Source of the DNA: an uncultured Pedobacter sp.
GTDB taxonomy: Bacteria > Bacteroidota > Bacteroidia > Sphingobacteriales > Sphingobacteriaceae
Reading direction: 5' to 3'
NCBI GenBank assembly: GCA_946478755.1
Contig: CAMLDJ010000029.1
Coordinates: forward strand, 1-34,420
Length of the DNA stretch: 34,420 nt
In this document: positions 9,965 to 16,970 of the stretch, piece by piece
Numbering within the stretch: the stretch's first letter is position 1
Layout: each line of letters starts with the position of its first letter
Position numbers and translations under genes: made by a program
Notes under the pieces: generated by a model
Seen by the model: only the letters and a program-made list of their open reading frames with translations
Databases searched by the model: none
Told to the model about the DNA's origin: nothing

Positions 9965-9972
9965 TATTTTTG
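9965..9972 (+). promoter_or_regulatory. -7 promoter element TATTTTTG for the 9999 gene
   Basis: Matches the Bacteroidota TAnnTTTG consensus. A TTG at 9942-9944 sits 20 bases upstream, in the accepted 19-21 base range for the -33 element. The start codon is 27 bases downstream. Confidence 0.5.
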
Positions 9973-9998
9973 TCAAGTACTTACATTAGCCAATTAAA

Positions 9999-10496
9999 AT
10001 GAAAAATTTATTAAGTTTATTATTTATCGCGTGCATTTCTATAACGGCACAAGCGCAAAACTTACCAGAATTCAATAACAAACCTGCTTATTCAGATCCT
10101 AAAACGAAGCAATTAATAGAGTTGGAAAAATCACAATATAATACCATGGCAAAGGCAAAAGGAATATTTAAGGCTGAGGGTGGTTTTTCATTAAACGGAA
10201 TTTCTTCTTCAGTTAAACTTCCTAAACAGGATGAATTAAAATTTATAGTAAAAATCACCCCTGGTGAAGACCCAACATCTATTTTTGATTTAGCTCAATT
10301 TGAAGTGAGAAAAGATCAACGACTTTTAATTACCACCGTAGCAAAAGCAACCAGCACTACAACTTCCTTTGCAAAAATCACTTATGAAGTAAAAAAAATT
10401 AAAGATGGGTACTATTATCTCATTGTAAGAAACTTGGACAAAGGAGAATATTTTTTTGGCTCAAAAGATTTTATGTTTGCTTTTGCCATTCAATAA
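9999..10496 (+). CDS. Exported hypothetical protein
   Basis: 165 residues with a clear signal peptide (LLSLLFIACISITAQAQ, cleavage after AQA). The mature part is lysine-rich and predicted mainly beta (IVKITPGEDPTSIFDL, ITYEVKKIKDGYYYLIVRNL, ending FMFAFAIQ), suggesting a small periplasmic or secreted beta-sandwich. I do not recognise a family. It has no cysteines and no catalytic motif. It diverges from another small exported protein and both have matching palindromes at their promoters. A hairpin that could end the transcript lies just after the stop. Confidence 0.7.
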   Translation: MKNLLSLLFIACISITAQAQNLPEFNNKPAYSDPKTKQLIELEKSQYNTMAKAKGIFKAEGGFSLNGISSSVKLPKQDELKFIVKITPGEDPTSIFDLAQFEVRKDQRLLITTVAKATSTTTSFAKITYEVKKIKDGYYYLIVRNLDKGEYFFGSKDFMFAFAIQ

Positions 10497-10510
10497 GTTA
10501 ACGAACTATA

Positions 10511-10532
10511 GGGAAATGTTGTATAATTTCCC
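10511..10532 (+). terminator. Possible terminator hairpin between convergent genes
   Basis: GGGAAAT (10511-10517) pairs with ATTTCCC (10526-10532) around an 8-base loop, 15 bases after the stop of the exported-protein gene. There is no clear T tract, so a bidirectional stop for the two converging transcripts is only plausible. Confidence 0.35.
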
Positions 10533-10598
10533 CTTGCAATTCTCTGGACGTTTGTGATCCATTACCGTAGTAAGTTTTGTCATAGGCTAGTTAATATA

Positions 10599-11012
10599 TT
10601 AATGGGGCAACTTGTTTTTCGCCACTCCGTACAAATACGTTCCCAGAAGCGCGCCCAGGATGACCACCGCCATGCCGGCATAACCGCTTCCCAGATTAAC
10701 AAACATAGGCCCCGGACAGGCGCCGGTGAGTGCCCAGCCCAGGCCGAAAATGGCGCCTCCGATCAGGTATTTGCGATATGCCTTATCCTTATTGAGAAAC
10801 ACGATTGGGTTTCCGGCAATATCCTTAATCTTGAATTTTTTAATTGAGTATACAGCGATAACGCCAAGCAGGACTGCAGTACCGATAATGCCGTACATGT
10901 GGAAAGACTGGAAACGGAACATTTCCTGTATCCTGTACCAGGAAACCGCTTCAGATTTAGTCATAATGATTCCAAAAAATGTCCCGGCTATTATATATTT
11001 GATGAATTTCAT
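10599..11012 (-). CDS. YeeE/YedE-type sulfur transporter subunit (DUF6691 half)
   Basis: 137 residues, four hydrophobic segments. The hallmark ALTGACPGPMFVNLG (Cys99) is the conserved Cys-Pro-Gly-Pro turn of the YeeE/YedE superfamily, whose pore cysteines pass thiosulfate or related sulfur by transient S-S contacts (established for TsuA-type YeeE). In many bacteria the transporter is split into two short proteins, and this is the second half. It starts 9 bases downstream of the first half at 11022, so the two are translationally close and probably form one complex. Context (persulfide dioxygenase, rhodanese, TauE) fits sulfur-compound import. Substrate not proven. Confidence 0.85.
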   Translation of the reverse strand: MKFIKYIIAGTFFGIIMTKSEAVSWYRIQEMFRFQSFHMYGIIGTAVLLGVIAVYSIKKFKIKDIAGNPIVFLNKDKAYRKYLIGGAIFGLGWALTGACPGPMFVNLGSGYAGMAVVILGALLGTYLYGVAKNKLPH

Positions 11013-11021
11013 ATTTTTTGT

Positions 11022-11579
11022 TTAGAAGATGAACGGCATAAGCAGGAAGGTCATGATGAGGCCTCCTATAAAAAAACCGATTACGGCAATCAGTGATGGT
11101 ATCTGTAAATTTGAAAGCCCTGATATGGCGTGGCCTGAGGTACAGCCACCGGCATAGCGGGAGCCAAAGCCTACGAGCAGTCCTCCGAAAAGCAGGATGA
11201 CCAGAGTCTTGAAATCTTTCATGGCCTCAAGCGAGAATAGATCAGATGGGTTCAGGCCACCGTTAAACTTGACACCTAGTTGTTTAAGGTCCGCTATTGT
11301 TGCTGTCGAAAGTTGCAGTGGGGCCGGTTCGTTCAGGAAATTGGTAGCGATAAACCCGCCCAAAACTGAACCTAGCAGGAACATCAGGTTCCAGATCTGA
11401 TCTTTCCACCTAAAATCGAAAAATTTTACTCTTTTTCCTGCTCCCGCCAAGCTGCACATGGTGCGCAGGTTAGATGAAAAGCCAAACGACTTGCCAAAAA
11501 AAAGCAGGATAAGCATGATCATTGCGATCATTGTACCCGAAAAATACCAGGGCCAGGGCTGTTTGATGAAATCAATCAT
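11022..11579 (-). CDS. YeeE/YedE-type sulfur transporter subunit (first half)
   Basis: 185 residues with four to five membrane segments. It contains RTMCSLAGAG (Cys42) and the family signature GGCTSGHAISGL (Cys146). These two cysteine sites, together with the Cys of the partner at 10599, correspond to the sulfur relay of YeeE-type thiosulfate transporters. Length fits the split-subunit form. It lies downstream of the broken rhodanese gene and the CstB-like gene on the same strand and is most likely the inner-membrane entry for thiosulfate or polysulfide sulfur. No operator of the GTGAC type was found directly upstream, so read-through from the dioxygenase promoter is inferred. Confidence 0.85.
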   Translation of the reverse strand: MIDFIKQPWPWYFSGTMIAMIMLILLFFGKSFGFSSNLRTMCSLAGAGKRVKFFDFRWKDQIWNLMFLLGSVLGGFIATNFLNEPAPLQLSTATIADLKQLGVKFNGGLNPSDLFSLEAMKDFKTLVILLFGGLLVGFGSRYAGGCTSGHAISGLSNLQIPSLIAVIGFFIGGLIMTFLLMPFIF

Positions 11580-11618
11580 GGTGTTTTAAATGAAATGTAA
11601 GTATGGCTATTTTTGTTT

Positions 11619-11912
11619 TTAATAAAAAAATATATCTGTGTGCTCAAAGAAAAGTGTTTTCTTGGTCACTTCTGCAAAATACAATAGGTTTTGTTTTTTT
11701 TCAAGGTTCCCTTCGGATGATAAAAACGAAGGACTTAAAAAATCAGCATGCAAAGCTGCCCCCAACGAGCCACTATTATGTTCTGCTGTCGTCCTTACAT
11801 CCAATAATATATTATCCCTGTTTTTTTTAAATTCGTTTTTAAAGTGATAACCATCAAGGTCATATTCACTTTTTGAAAAAAAACTGCCCAAAATCTTTAC
11901 TGTTTTATCCAT
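11619..11912 (-). pseudogene. Rhodanese-like protein, frameshifted just before the catalytic cysteine and truncated
   Basis: The frame from ATG 11912 gives a normal rhodanese first half: NILLDVRTTAEHNSGSLGAA, then HADFLSPSF. After an A8 run (about 11694-11701) the original frame continues as non-rhodanese sequence to a stop at 11619. One extra A would instead read KKTKPIVFCRSDQENTFL and stop at 11646-11644. That contains the expected active loop beginning FCRS, with Cys codon at 11676-11674. So the gene has lost its active site by a single-base slip, and even when corrected it lacks the last 30-40 residues of the domain. It sits between the CstB-like gene and the YeeE pair, where single-domain rhodaneses usually occur. 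A base-calling error in the A run would explain the slip but not the truncation. Confidence 0.65.
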
Positions 11913-12035
11913 TTTTTTCTCGGATCTTATCGGTCCTAATTTTTTTTAAACTGCAAAACAGAAAATCCTGCGTGTGCTGCATTGGGCTAATGTGCCTTTT
12001 CCCAGTGTAATTTTTTATCATTCGTCATATCCGTA

Positions 12036-13454
12036 TTATTTTATGGTACTGGGACAAACAAATGCTGTAATGGGAATATTTCCATTTTCTTTGATTGCCT
12101 TAAAACCTCCAGCTACATCTATCAGTTTGTTGTATCCGCGAGAACGCATAATGGAGTTGAATATTACAGAACGATAACCGCCGGCACAGTGAACGAAGTA
12201 GGTTTTGTTCTTATCAATGCGGTTAAAATTCTCGTTAATGTAATCCAGTGGAAGATTAATGGCTTCTTCTACATGTTCGCTCAAAAACTCATTTGCTTTT
12301 CTAACATCCAGGATGGTTATCTGTGCTGTTTCCATCATTTCGGCCATTTTTTCTGCAGAAATGGATTTTATCTCGTCGGTTTCTTTACCTGCGTTTTTCC
12401 AAGCGGTAAAGCCACCTTCTAAATAACCAACTGCGCCATCAAATCCTACTCTGGATAACCTGGTCAGCACTTCCTCATTTCTGCCTTCATCAGTTACGAG
12501 TAAAATAGGCTGTTTGATATTAGGGATTAATGTTCCTACCCATGGCGCAAAATTTCCATCTATGCCGATATTGATCGAATTTGGGATAAAGCCTTTTACA
12601 AAAACCTGAGGATCTCTGGTATCTAAAATGACGGCTCCAGTTTCATTTGCTAGGTGCTCAAAAGCATCTGGATTCATGGCATGCATACCTCTTTCCATCA
12701 CCTTGTCCAAACTATCATAGCCATGAATGTTCATCATCACGTTTTTGGGGAAATAAGCAGGAGGCGGGAGCAGACCATCGGTTACCTCTTTGATAAACTC
12801 ATCTTTGGACATATCTGCCCGTAAAGCATAATTGTTCTTTTTTTGATTTCCCAAAAGATCTGTTGTTTCTTTGCTCATGTTCTTTCCGCAAGCACTCCCT
12901 GCTCCATGAGCAGGATAAATGATAATGTCATCGCTCAAAGGCATGATTTTATTGCGCAGAGAATCAAATAGATATCCTGCAAGCATTTCGCTTGTTAGCT
13001 CGCTAACAAGTTTCTGTGCCAGATCTGGCCTGCCGACATCGCCTATAAAAAGTGTATCTCCAGAGAAAAGCGCAGTTTCTTTGCCTTGTTCGTCGCTTAC
13101 CAAAAAACAGGTGCTCTCCATCGTGTGTCCTGGTGTGTGCAGCACTTTGATCTTTGCGCCACCAAGCTGTAGGATCTCTCCGTCTTCTGCGGCATAAAAC
13201 TCGAAATCTGGTTTTGCATCTGGTCCATACACAATTTTTGCACCGCTTTCTTTGGCAAGATCCAGGTGCCCGGATACAAAGTCTGCATGGAAATGTGTTT
13301 CGAGTACATATTTGATTTTTGCACCGCTCTTTTCGGCACGCTGAAGGTATGGTCTTACCTCACGGAGTGGATCTACTATAGCGGCCTCTCCATTACTTTC
13401 GATGTAATAGGCACCCTGTGCCAGACATCCGGTATAAATCTGTTCTATAATCAT
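12036..13454 (-). CDS. CstB-like persulfide dioxygenase with two rhodanese domains
   Basis: I chose ATG 13454 (472 residues) over an upstream TTG at 13463. Residues 1-250 are a metallo-beta-lactamase fold of the ETHE1/persulfide-dioxygenase type. The iron ligands by analogy are His54 (THFHADF), His110 (HTPGHT) and Asp133 (SGDTLF), and PAHG follows at 182-185. The last His of the usual HxHxDH is Phe59; this position is not an iron ligand in ETHE1. The first rhodanese (about 265-355) has LLVTDEGRN, with Asp322 in place of the catalytic Cys, so it is inactive. The second (about 370-460) keeps Cys423 in HCAGGYRS. This order matches Staphylococcus aureus CstB, which turns low-molecular-weight persulfides into thiosulfate. 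An operator and -7 box lie directly upstream. Confidence 0.87.
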   Translation of the reverse strand: MIIEQIYTGCLAQGAYYIESNGEAAIVDPLREVRPYLQRAEKSGAKIKYVLETHFHADFVSGHLDLAKESGAKIVYGPDAKPDFEFYAAEDGEILQLGGAKIKVLHTPGHTMESTCFLVSDEQGKETALFSGDTLFIGDVGRPDLAQKLVSELTSEMLAGYLFDSLRNKIMPLSDDIIIYPAHGAGSACGKNMSKETTDLLGNQKKNNYALRADMSKDEFIKEVTDGLLPPPAYFPKNVMMNIHGYDSLDKVMERGMHAMNPDAFEHLANETGAVILDTRDPQVFVKGFIPNSINIGIDGNFAPWVGTLIPNIKQPILLVTDEGRNEEVLTRLSRVGFDGAVGYLEGGFTAWKNAGKETDEIKSISAEKMAEMMETAQITILDVRKANEFLSEHVEEAINLPLDYINENFNRIDKNKTYFVHCAGGYRSVIFNSIMRSRGYNKLIDVAGGFKAIKENGNIPITAFVCPSTIK

Positions 13455-13473
13455 GATGATCAAATTAATATTT

Positions 13474-13481
13474 CAAAATTA
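13474..13481 (-). promoter_or_regulatory. -7 promoter element TAATTTTG of the CstB-like gene
   Basis: On the minus strand TAATTTTG matches the Bacteroidota consensus TAnnTTTG. It lies 20 bases upstream of ATG 13454 and 22 bases downstream of the palindromic operator. There is no -33 TTG at the right distance, which suits activator dependence. Confidence 0.55.
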
Positions 13482-13503
13482 GCGCTTTACGGTTTTGTCA
13501 TCG

Positions 13504-13517
13504 GTGACTTTTGTCAC
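13504..13517 (-). promoter_or_regulatory. Crp/Fnr-type operator GTGAC-N4-GTCAC upstream of the CstB-like gene
   Basis: Perfect inverted repeat, GTGA-N6-TCAC in the geometry of Crp consensus half-sites. Its centre is about 40-41 bases before the start predicted from the -7 box, the position of a class II activator. A second copy with 19 identical flanking and core bases is upstream of the TauE gene. The likely binder is the Crp/Fnr protein encoded at 14472-15113, whose recognition helix carries SREVISR. Confidence 0.65.
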
Positions 13518-13543
13518 ACAGCTCAGTTTTATGTTTTGGATTT

Positions 13544-14341
13544 TTATTTGAACACTACCTCTTTGAGGATGATGTAGCAACCCATTACGAGTACAAACCA
13601 TCCAAAGCCTTTCTTCAGCTTTCCTCCATCTATTTTTTTACTGATCATTCCGCCCACAATAATACCGGCAATGGCTACTGTGGTAATTTTGGACAAAAAA
13701 AGCCAATCGATGGGAAAATTTCCGAGATCGCCGGTAAATCCAATAAGTGAGTTGAGGGCTATAATGAAAAGTGATGTTCCAACGGCCTCCTTCATGGATA
13801 AGCCTACTAGAATAACCAAGGTAGGAATGAGCAGAAAACCACCCCCAGCACCTAAAAATCCAGTTGCCAGGCCGATGGCAATACCATAAAACAATAGTTT
13901 TGCGAGCTTAAGCTTTGGCCTTTCTCTTTCCGCAGAAGTTTCATCCTTTGCGCCCCTGATCATTGCAATAGCTGCTGCCACCATAAGGACTGCAAAGAGC
14001 GCCATCATCAGCATGTTCTCACTAAGCTCAAAATTTCCGATCTTCAAGATAGTCTTGGGGATGAGGGGTATAATTAGCTTTCGGGTTAAAAAGACAGTTG
14101 AGATTGATGCGCTGCCGAACAATAACGCTGTTTTGATATTGACAAGGCCCCGTTTAAAATTTCCAACTGTACCGGCCAAACTGGTAGAACCGACAATAAA
14201 CAATGAGTAGGAGGTTGCCAGTAGGGGGTTAACACCAAAAAGGTAAACCAATACCGGCATCGTTAATATAGATCCCCCACCGCCGATCAGGCCAAGGGAG
14301 ATGCCGATCAGGGCAGAGGCAACATAGGCAATGATTTCCAT
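13544..14341 (-). CDS. TauE/SafE family sulfite/sulfonate exporter-like permease
   Basis: 265 residues, about eight membrane segments in two repeats. The glycine-rich repeats are the family signature: IGISLGLIGGGGSILTMPVL near the N-terminus and the matching GLATGFLGAGGGFLLIPTL at about 157-175. TauE/SafE proteins are inferred to move sulfite, sulfoacetate or other organosulfur anions. In the staphylococcal cst locus a TauE partner accompanies CstB, and the same pairing occurs here. The gene has its own copy of the GTGAC operator and a -7-like element, and it lies between the regulator and the dioxygenase gene. Direction of transport and substrate are inferred from context. Confidence 0.85.
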   Translation of the reverse strand: MEIIAYVASALIGISLGLIGGGGSILTMPVLVYLFGVNPLLATSYSLFIVGSTSLAGTVGNFKRGLVNIKTALLFGSASISTVFLTRKLIIPLIPKTILKIGNFELSENMLMMALFAVLMVAAAIAMIRGAKDETSAERERPKLKLAKLLFYGIAIGLATGFLGAGGGFLLIPTLVILVGLSMKEAVGTSLFIIALNSLIGFTGDLGNFPIDWLFLSKITTVAIAGIIVGGMISKKIDGGKLKKGFGWFVLVMGCYIILKEVVFK

Positions 14342-14389
14342 TTTTTGTTATTTTTTTAACAAAATTCGGATTCTCATGCGTTGATGTCG

Positions 14390-14403
14390 GTGACTTTTGT
14401 CAC
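14390..14403 (-). promoter_or_regulatory. Crp/Fnr-type operator GTGAC-N4-GTCAC upstream of the TauE gene
   Basis: Same palindrome as at 13504. On the minus strand 22 bases separate it from GAATTTTG (14367-14360), exactly the spacing seen at the other copy. ATG 14341 follows after a short leader. A second inverted repeat, TTGTTA-N6-TAACAA (14345-14362), overlaps the leader and may be incidental. Confidence 0.65.
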
Positions 14404-14471
14404 ACTGCATGTTTTTTTAAAATATGAAGTGGGTTGCAGGTATCCTAGTAGAACATTGAATAAAGGTTTTT

Positions 14472-15113
14472 TTAAGATAGATATGCAATGTAATTCCGGT
14501 GCATTTTGATTGCCCCGGCCTGCTCCATTTTTTTGAGCAGCCTGGAGATTACTTCTCTTGAGGTATTCAAATCGGATGCAATCTCGCTATGGGTAAGCTG
14601 CAGTTCCTTCGTATTTAAATCGGTAGCTTGTTTTTTTAGGTAGAAAGCCAGCCGCTCATCCATTGCCTTAAAGGCAATGTTGTCGATTACAAAAAGGAGT
14701 TCTTCAAAGCGCATGCGGTAGGTTTCGATCACGAAGTAGTACCAGGTTTTATAATCTCGCATCAGCTGATCCATCAGTGAGATGGGAATCATTAATACTT
14801 TGGTTTGTTCAATGGCTTTGGCCATTACCTGACTGGTTTCCTGTTTGGTAGCACAGATCATGGAAAGGGCGCATGCATTTCCAGGTTGAAGATAGTACAT
14901 GAAAAATTCCTGCCCGTCTTCTCCCTCCCTGTACAGCTTTACCATTCCCTCTACGATAAGCACCGTAGAGCGCATATTCTGTCCGGTCTGCATCAGCATT
15001 TCTCCTCCCTCGAAATCCCTTAGCTTAGCACTTTCTATAAGTTTGCGCTTAAGTGCCGGCTCGAATTGAGGGAAGAGTCGCTCGATATATTCAGATATTA
15101 TCGCGTGATTCAT
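14472..15113 (-). CDS. Crp/Fnr family transcriptional regulator of the sulfur locus
   Basis: 213 residues: N-terminal cyclic-nucleotide-binding-type beta barrel (about 20-125), a long dimer helix, and a C-terminal winged helix-turn-helix (LTHSEIASDLNTSREVISRLLKKM). The recognition helix contains SREVISR, the residues that read GTGA half-sites in Crp. It lacks the N-terminal cysteine cluster of Fnr, so no iron-sulfur oxygen sensing. Two cysteines, Cys81 and Cys87, lie in NACALSMICAT on the barrel; a persulfide or disulfide switch is possible but inferred. It is the first gene of the block, 130 bases upstream of TauE with an operator in the gap, and probably activates both operator-bearing promoters. 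Confidence 0.85.
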   Translation of the reverse strand: MNHAIISEYIERLFPQFEPALKRKLIESAKLRDFEGGEMLMQTGQNMRSTVLIVEGMVKLYREGEDGQEFFMYYLQPGNACALSMICATKQETSQVMAKAIEQTKVLMIPISLMDQLMRDYKTWYYFVIETYRMRFEELLFVIDNIAFKAMDERLAFYLKKQATDLNTKELQLTHSEIASDLNTSREVISRLLKKMEQAGAIKMHRNYIAYLS

Positions 15114-15655
15114 TTTTGCTATTTTGGATTTTAAATATAGTTATACTAATGTCTCGCACCAAAATTTTTCAAGGACCGACCCAAAGTGTCTCTTTCTAGA
15201 TTTACTTGTCGTTTTGTCCGGTTCGTAAATCGGGATGATTTTTTACAGTAAATGATCAGCATTAGTATTTTTTGATTGGCGCTGTATTTAGTCAACCATA
15301 AACTCACTTTAGCAGCTATTTATCTTAACAGACAGCTTTTGAATTGTGGTTAAAAAGGATGTTTATTCGCAGTTTTTGATTTATCGACCATATTATTTAA
15401 TGTCCCATATGCCAGCTGCGCGCTCCAGCTCTACCAGTGCCTTTGCATAATTCGATTGCGATTGATAAAAAGCCTGTTGTTTATCGTTATAAGTTCATTC
15501 TGCATTCAACACCTCCAGTAACGAAGTTTTGAAACACTACTTATGACTGCCAAACCTTTTCTTCTCTAATTTTAAGAATTCACTGATTAATTCTGGCCTG
15601 CATTTCAAGCAATAAATTAGACTCTTTAAAATTAATAGCAATTTTAAAAATAAAA
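15114..15655. other. Intergenic region with an efflux-gene relic
   Basis: 542 bases without an intact gene. The part 15393-15536 encodes on the minus strand the tail of a TolC-type protein (listed separately). The stretch 15114-15392 is AT-rich and shows neither a hairpin with a T tract nor any recognisable coding remnant. Confidence 0.6.
15393..15536 (-). pseudogene. C-terminal relic of a TolC-family (CusC/CzcC type) outer-membrane efflux protein
   Basis: Read on the minus strand from about 15536, the frame gives FKTSLLEVLNAE, then a TGA (15497-15495), then TYNDKQQAFYQSQSNYAKAL and VELERAAGIWDIK before TAA at 15395-15393. LEVLNAE, the Q/Y-rich helix, and the ALVELE-AGIWDI ending are typical of the last helix of RND efflux outer-membrane components in this phylum. 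A second in-frame stop (15539-15537) lies just upstream, and the rest of the gene is absent. So this is a remnant of about 45 codons. No efflux pump gene remains beside it. Confidence 0.6.
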
Positions 15656-16744
15656 TTAAACAGGAATGGATATGGTAAGATAAAACATACCTTCACGTTC
15701 TAAAGACACCATCCCTGCATCCATCCCATAAAAATCTCTTATCCGCTTTTGAAGATTTATTAATCCAGTTTTGAAACTGATCGATTTTTTCTTCTCACAG
15801 ATCAGATTTTTGGTCCCGATTATCAAAGCATTATTTGAATGGGAAATGGTAATTACTCCGCAATTATTAATGTCGGATAAGTCCCCGTGTTTATACATAT
15901 TTTCAGTTACTGTGAGTAAAAGCAGTGGAATTAATTTAACGTCCCCGATGTTATGATCTACTTCTATTTTAAAATTGAATTCATCACCTTTAAGAATTCT
16001 TAAAATGTTTATCAGGTCGCGAACCTGGTTGATCTCTTCACTTAACAAGACCATTTCAGTATCTTGGCTTGTCTCTATAGCATATCTCATTAATGAAGTT
16101 AGCGATATGACTACTTCTCCAGCAATCGAATCTGTTTTCCTAATCCTGCGATGAACAAAAGTTAGTACATTAAATAAGAAATGTGGATTCACCTGTGCAC
16201 GTAGATGTGCATTTTGTGCGAGTAATAAGTTCTTTTCCGCGGTTTCTTTCTTAACAATTTGTTGTAATCTATCTTGTTCTATCTCTTCGGCTTTTTTTCG
16301 TTCATTTAGATATTGCCTTAAAAACCAATAACCCGTGGACACTATTATGAAAAAAATAGAGCGATAAGTTGCGCTTGCAATAAACTTACGGTTGATTCCA
16401 AAAAATGTCGTTATGGGTGATTGATTATAATCCGTAAAAAGGTGATTTAATGCCGCTAGAAACGGGATGTATATCACAATCTCCAACAAAATCAGTAGAA
16501 GAAAAAATAATAGATACAAGTGTTTGCTTGCGAATTTTTTCATCATCCAATAATGAAAATAGAAAAGTGAAATATTAAGGGCATAATGAACAATATAATT
16601 CTCTGCTTTACCAAATCTTCCGGCAAATATTCCTGTAAGCCCCGCCTCATACATAATATAGATCGCCCAAAATATCAAATGCAAACGATTTGACTTAAAC
16701 CAGTACCATACAGATTCGATCATCCCAATATTATGCCTTTCCAT
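15656..16744 (-). CDS. LytS-type sensor histidine kinase
   Basis: 362 residues. Four hydrophobic segments lie in residues 20-145, followed by a coiled-coil linker (NERKKAEEIEQDRLQQIVKK). The His_kinase domain (PF06580) has the phospho-acceptor block VNPHFLFN (His188). The N-box is in LLLTVTENMYKHGD; the G-box region (KTGLINLQKRI) is present but less glycine-rich than usual. It lacks a periplasmic sensor domain, so the membrane segments themselves probably sense the signal, as in LytS/AgrC-like kinases. The cognate regulator gene is just upstream on the same strand with a 226-base gap. The ligand is unknown; the divergent peptide cluster suggests a peptide or envelope signal. Confidence 0.85.
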   Translation of the reverse strand: MERHNIGMIESVWYWFKSNRLHLIFWAIYIMYEAGLTGIFAGRFGKAENYIVHYALNISLFYFHYWMMKKFASKHLYLLFFLLLILLEIVIYIPFLAALNHLFTDYNQSPITTFFGINRKFIASATYRSIFFIIVSTGYWFLRQYLNERKKAEEIEQDRLQQIVKKETAEKNLLLAQNAHLRAQVNPHFLFNVLTFVHRRIRKTDSIAGEVVISLTSLMRYAIETSQDTEMVLLSEEINQVRDLINILRILKGDEFNFKIEVDHNIGDVKLIPLLLLTVTENMYKHGDLSDINNCGVITISHSNNALIIGTKNLICEKKKSISFKTGLINLQKRIRDFYGMDAGMVSLEREGMFYLTISIPV

Positions 16745-16914
16745 ATCATATTACATCCTGTTCATCAATTCTGATTGACTTAATTTATACAAGCGTTTAT
16801 GTTTCCCAAAAATAGACGCTATGAAAATTCCAAAAATTAAAAAAAAAACACTTTTCATTTTCAAATCAATTAGGGAAACGAAGAATTCAATATCCGACCC
16901 GACAACTGATACCC

Positions 16915-16929
16915 TGACACATACTGTCA
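16915..16929. repeat. Short inverted repeat TGACA-N5-TGTCA in the regulator-kinase gap
   Basis: TGACA and TGTCA are perfect complements around five bases, in the 226-base gap between the response regulator and the kinase genes. It could be an operator for separate kinase transcription or chance. Nothing else was seen in this gap. Confidence 0.25.
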
Positions 16930-16970
16930 CGGGACATTCGATTTTAAATTGACGTTTGAGCCCATTATAA

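Larger units (their letters stand above)
9593..9998. other. Divergent intergenic region with paired operators and promoters
   Basis: The 406 AT-rich bases between the two divergent exported-protein genes contain no coding frame I would accept. They hold two near-identical palindromes (9718-9731 and 9928-9941) and one -7 box for each direction (9695-9688 on minus, 9965-9972 on plus), listed separately. The stretch between the palindromes shows nothing recognisable. Confidence 0.6.

Noticed and set aside
10554..11096. Plus-strand frames across the YeeE/YedE genes
   Set aside because: Shadows of two well-supported minus-strand transporter genes.
13452..13463. TTG 13463 as start of the CstB-like gene
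   Set aside because: ATG 13454 in the same frame gives the usual family N-terminus (MIIEQIYTGC) and better distance to the -7 box.
14345..14362. TTGTTA-N6-TAACAA as an additional operator
   Set aside because: It lies in the leader directly before the TauE start in an A/T-run context; chance pairing is likely and no second copy was found.
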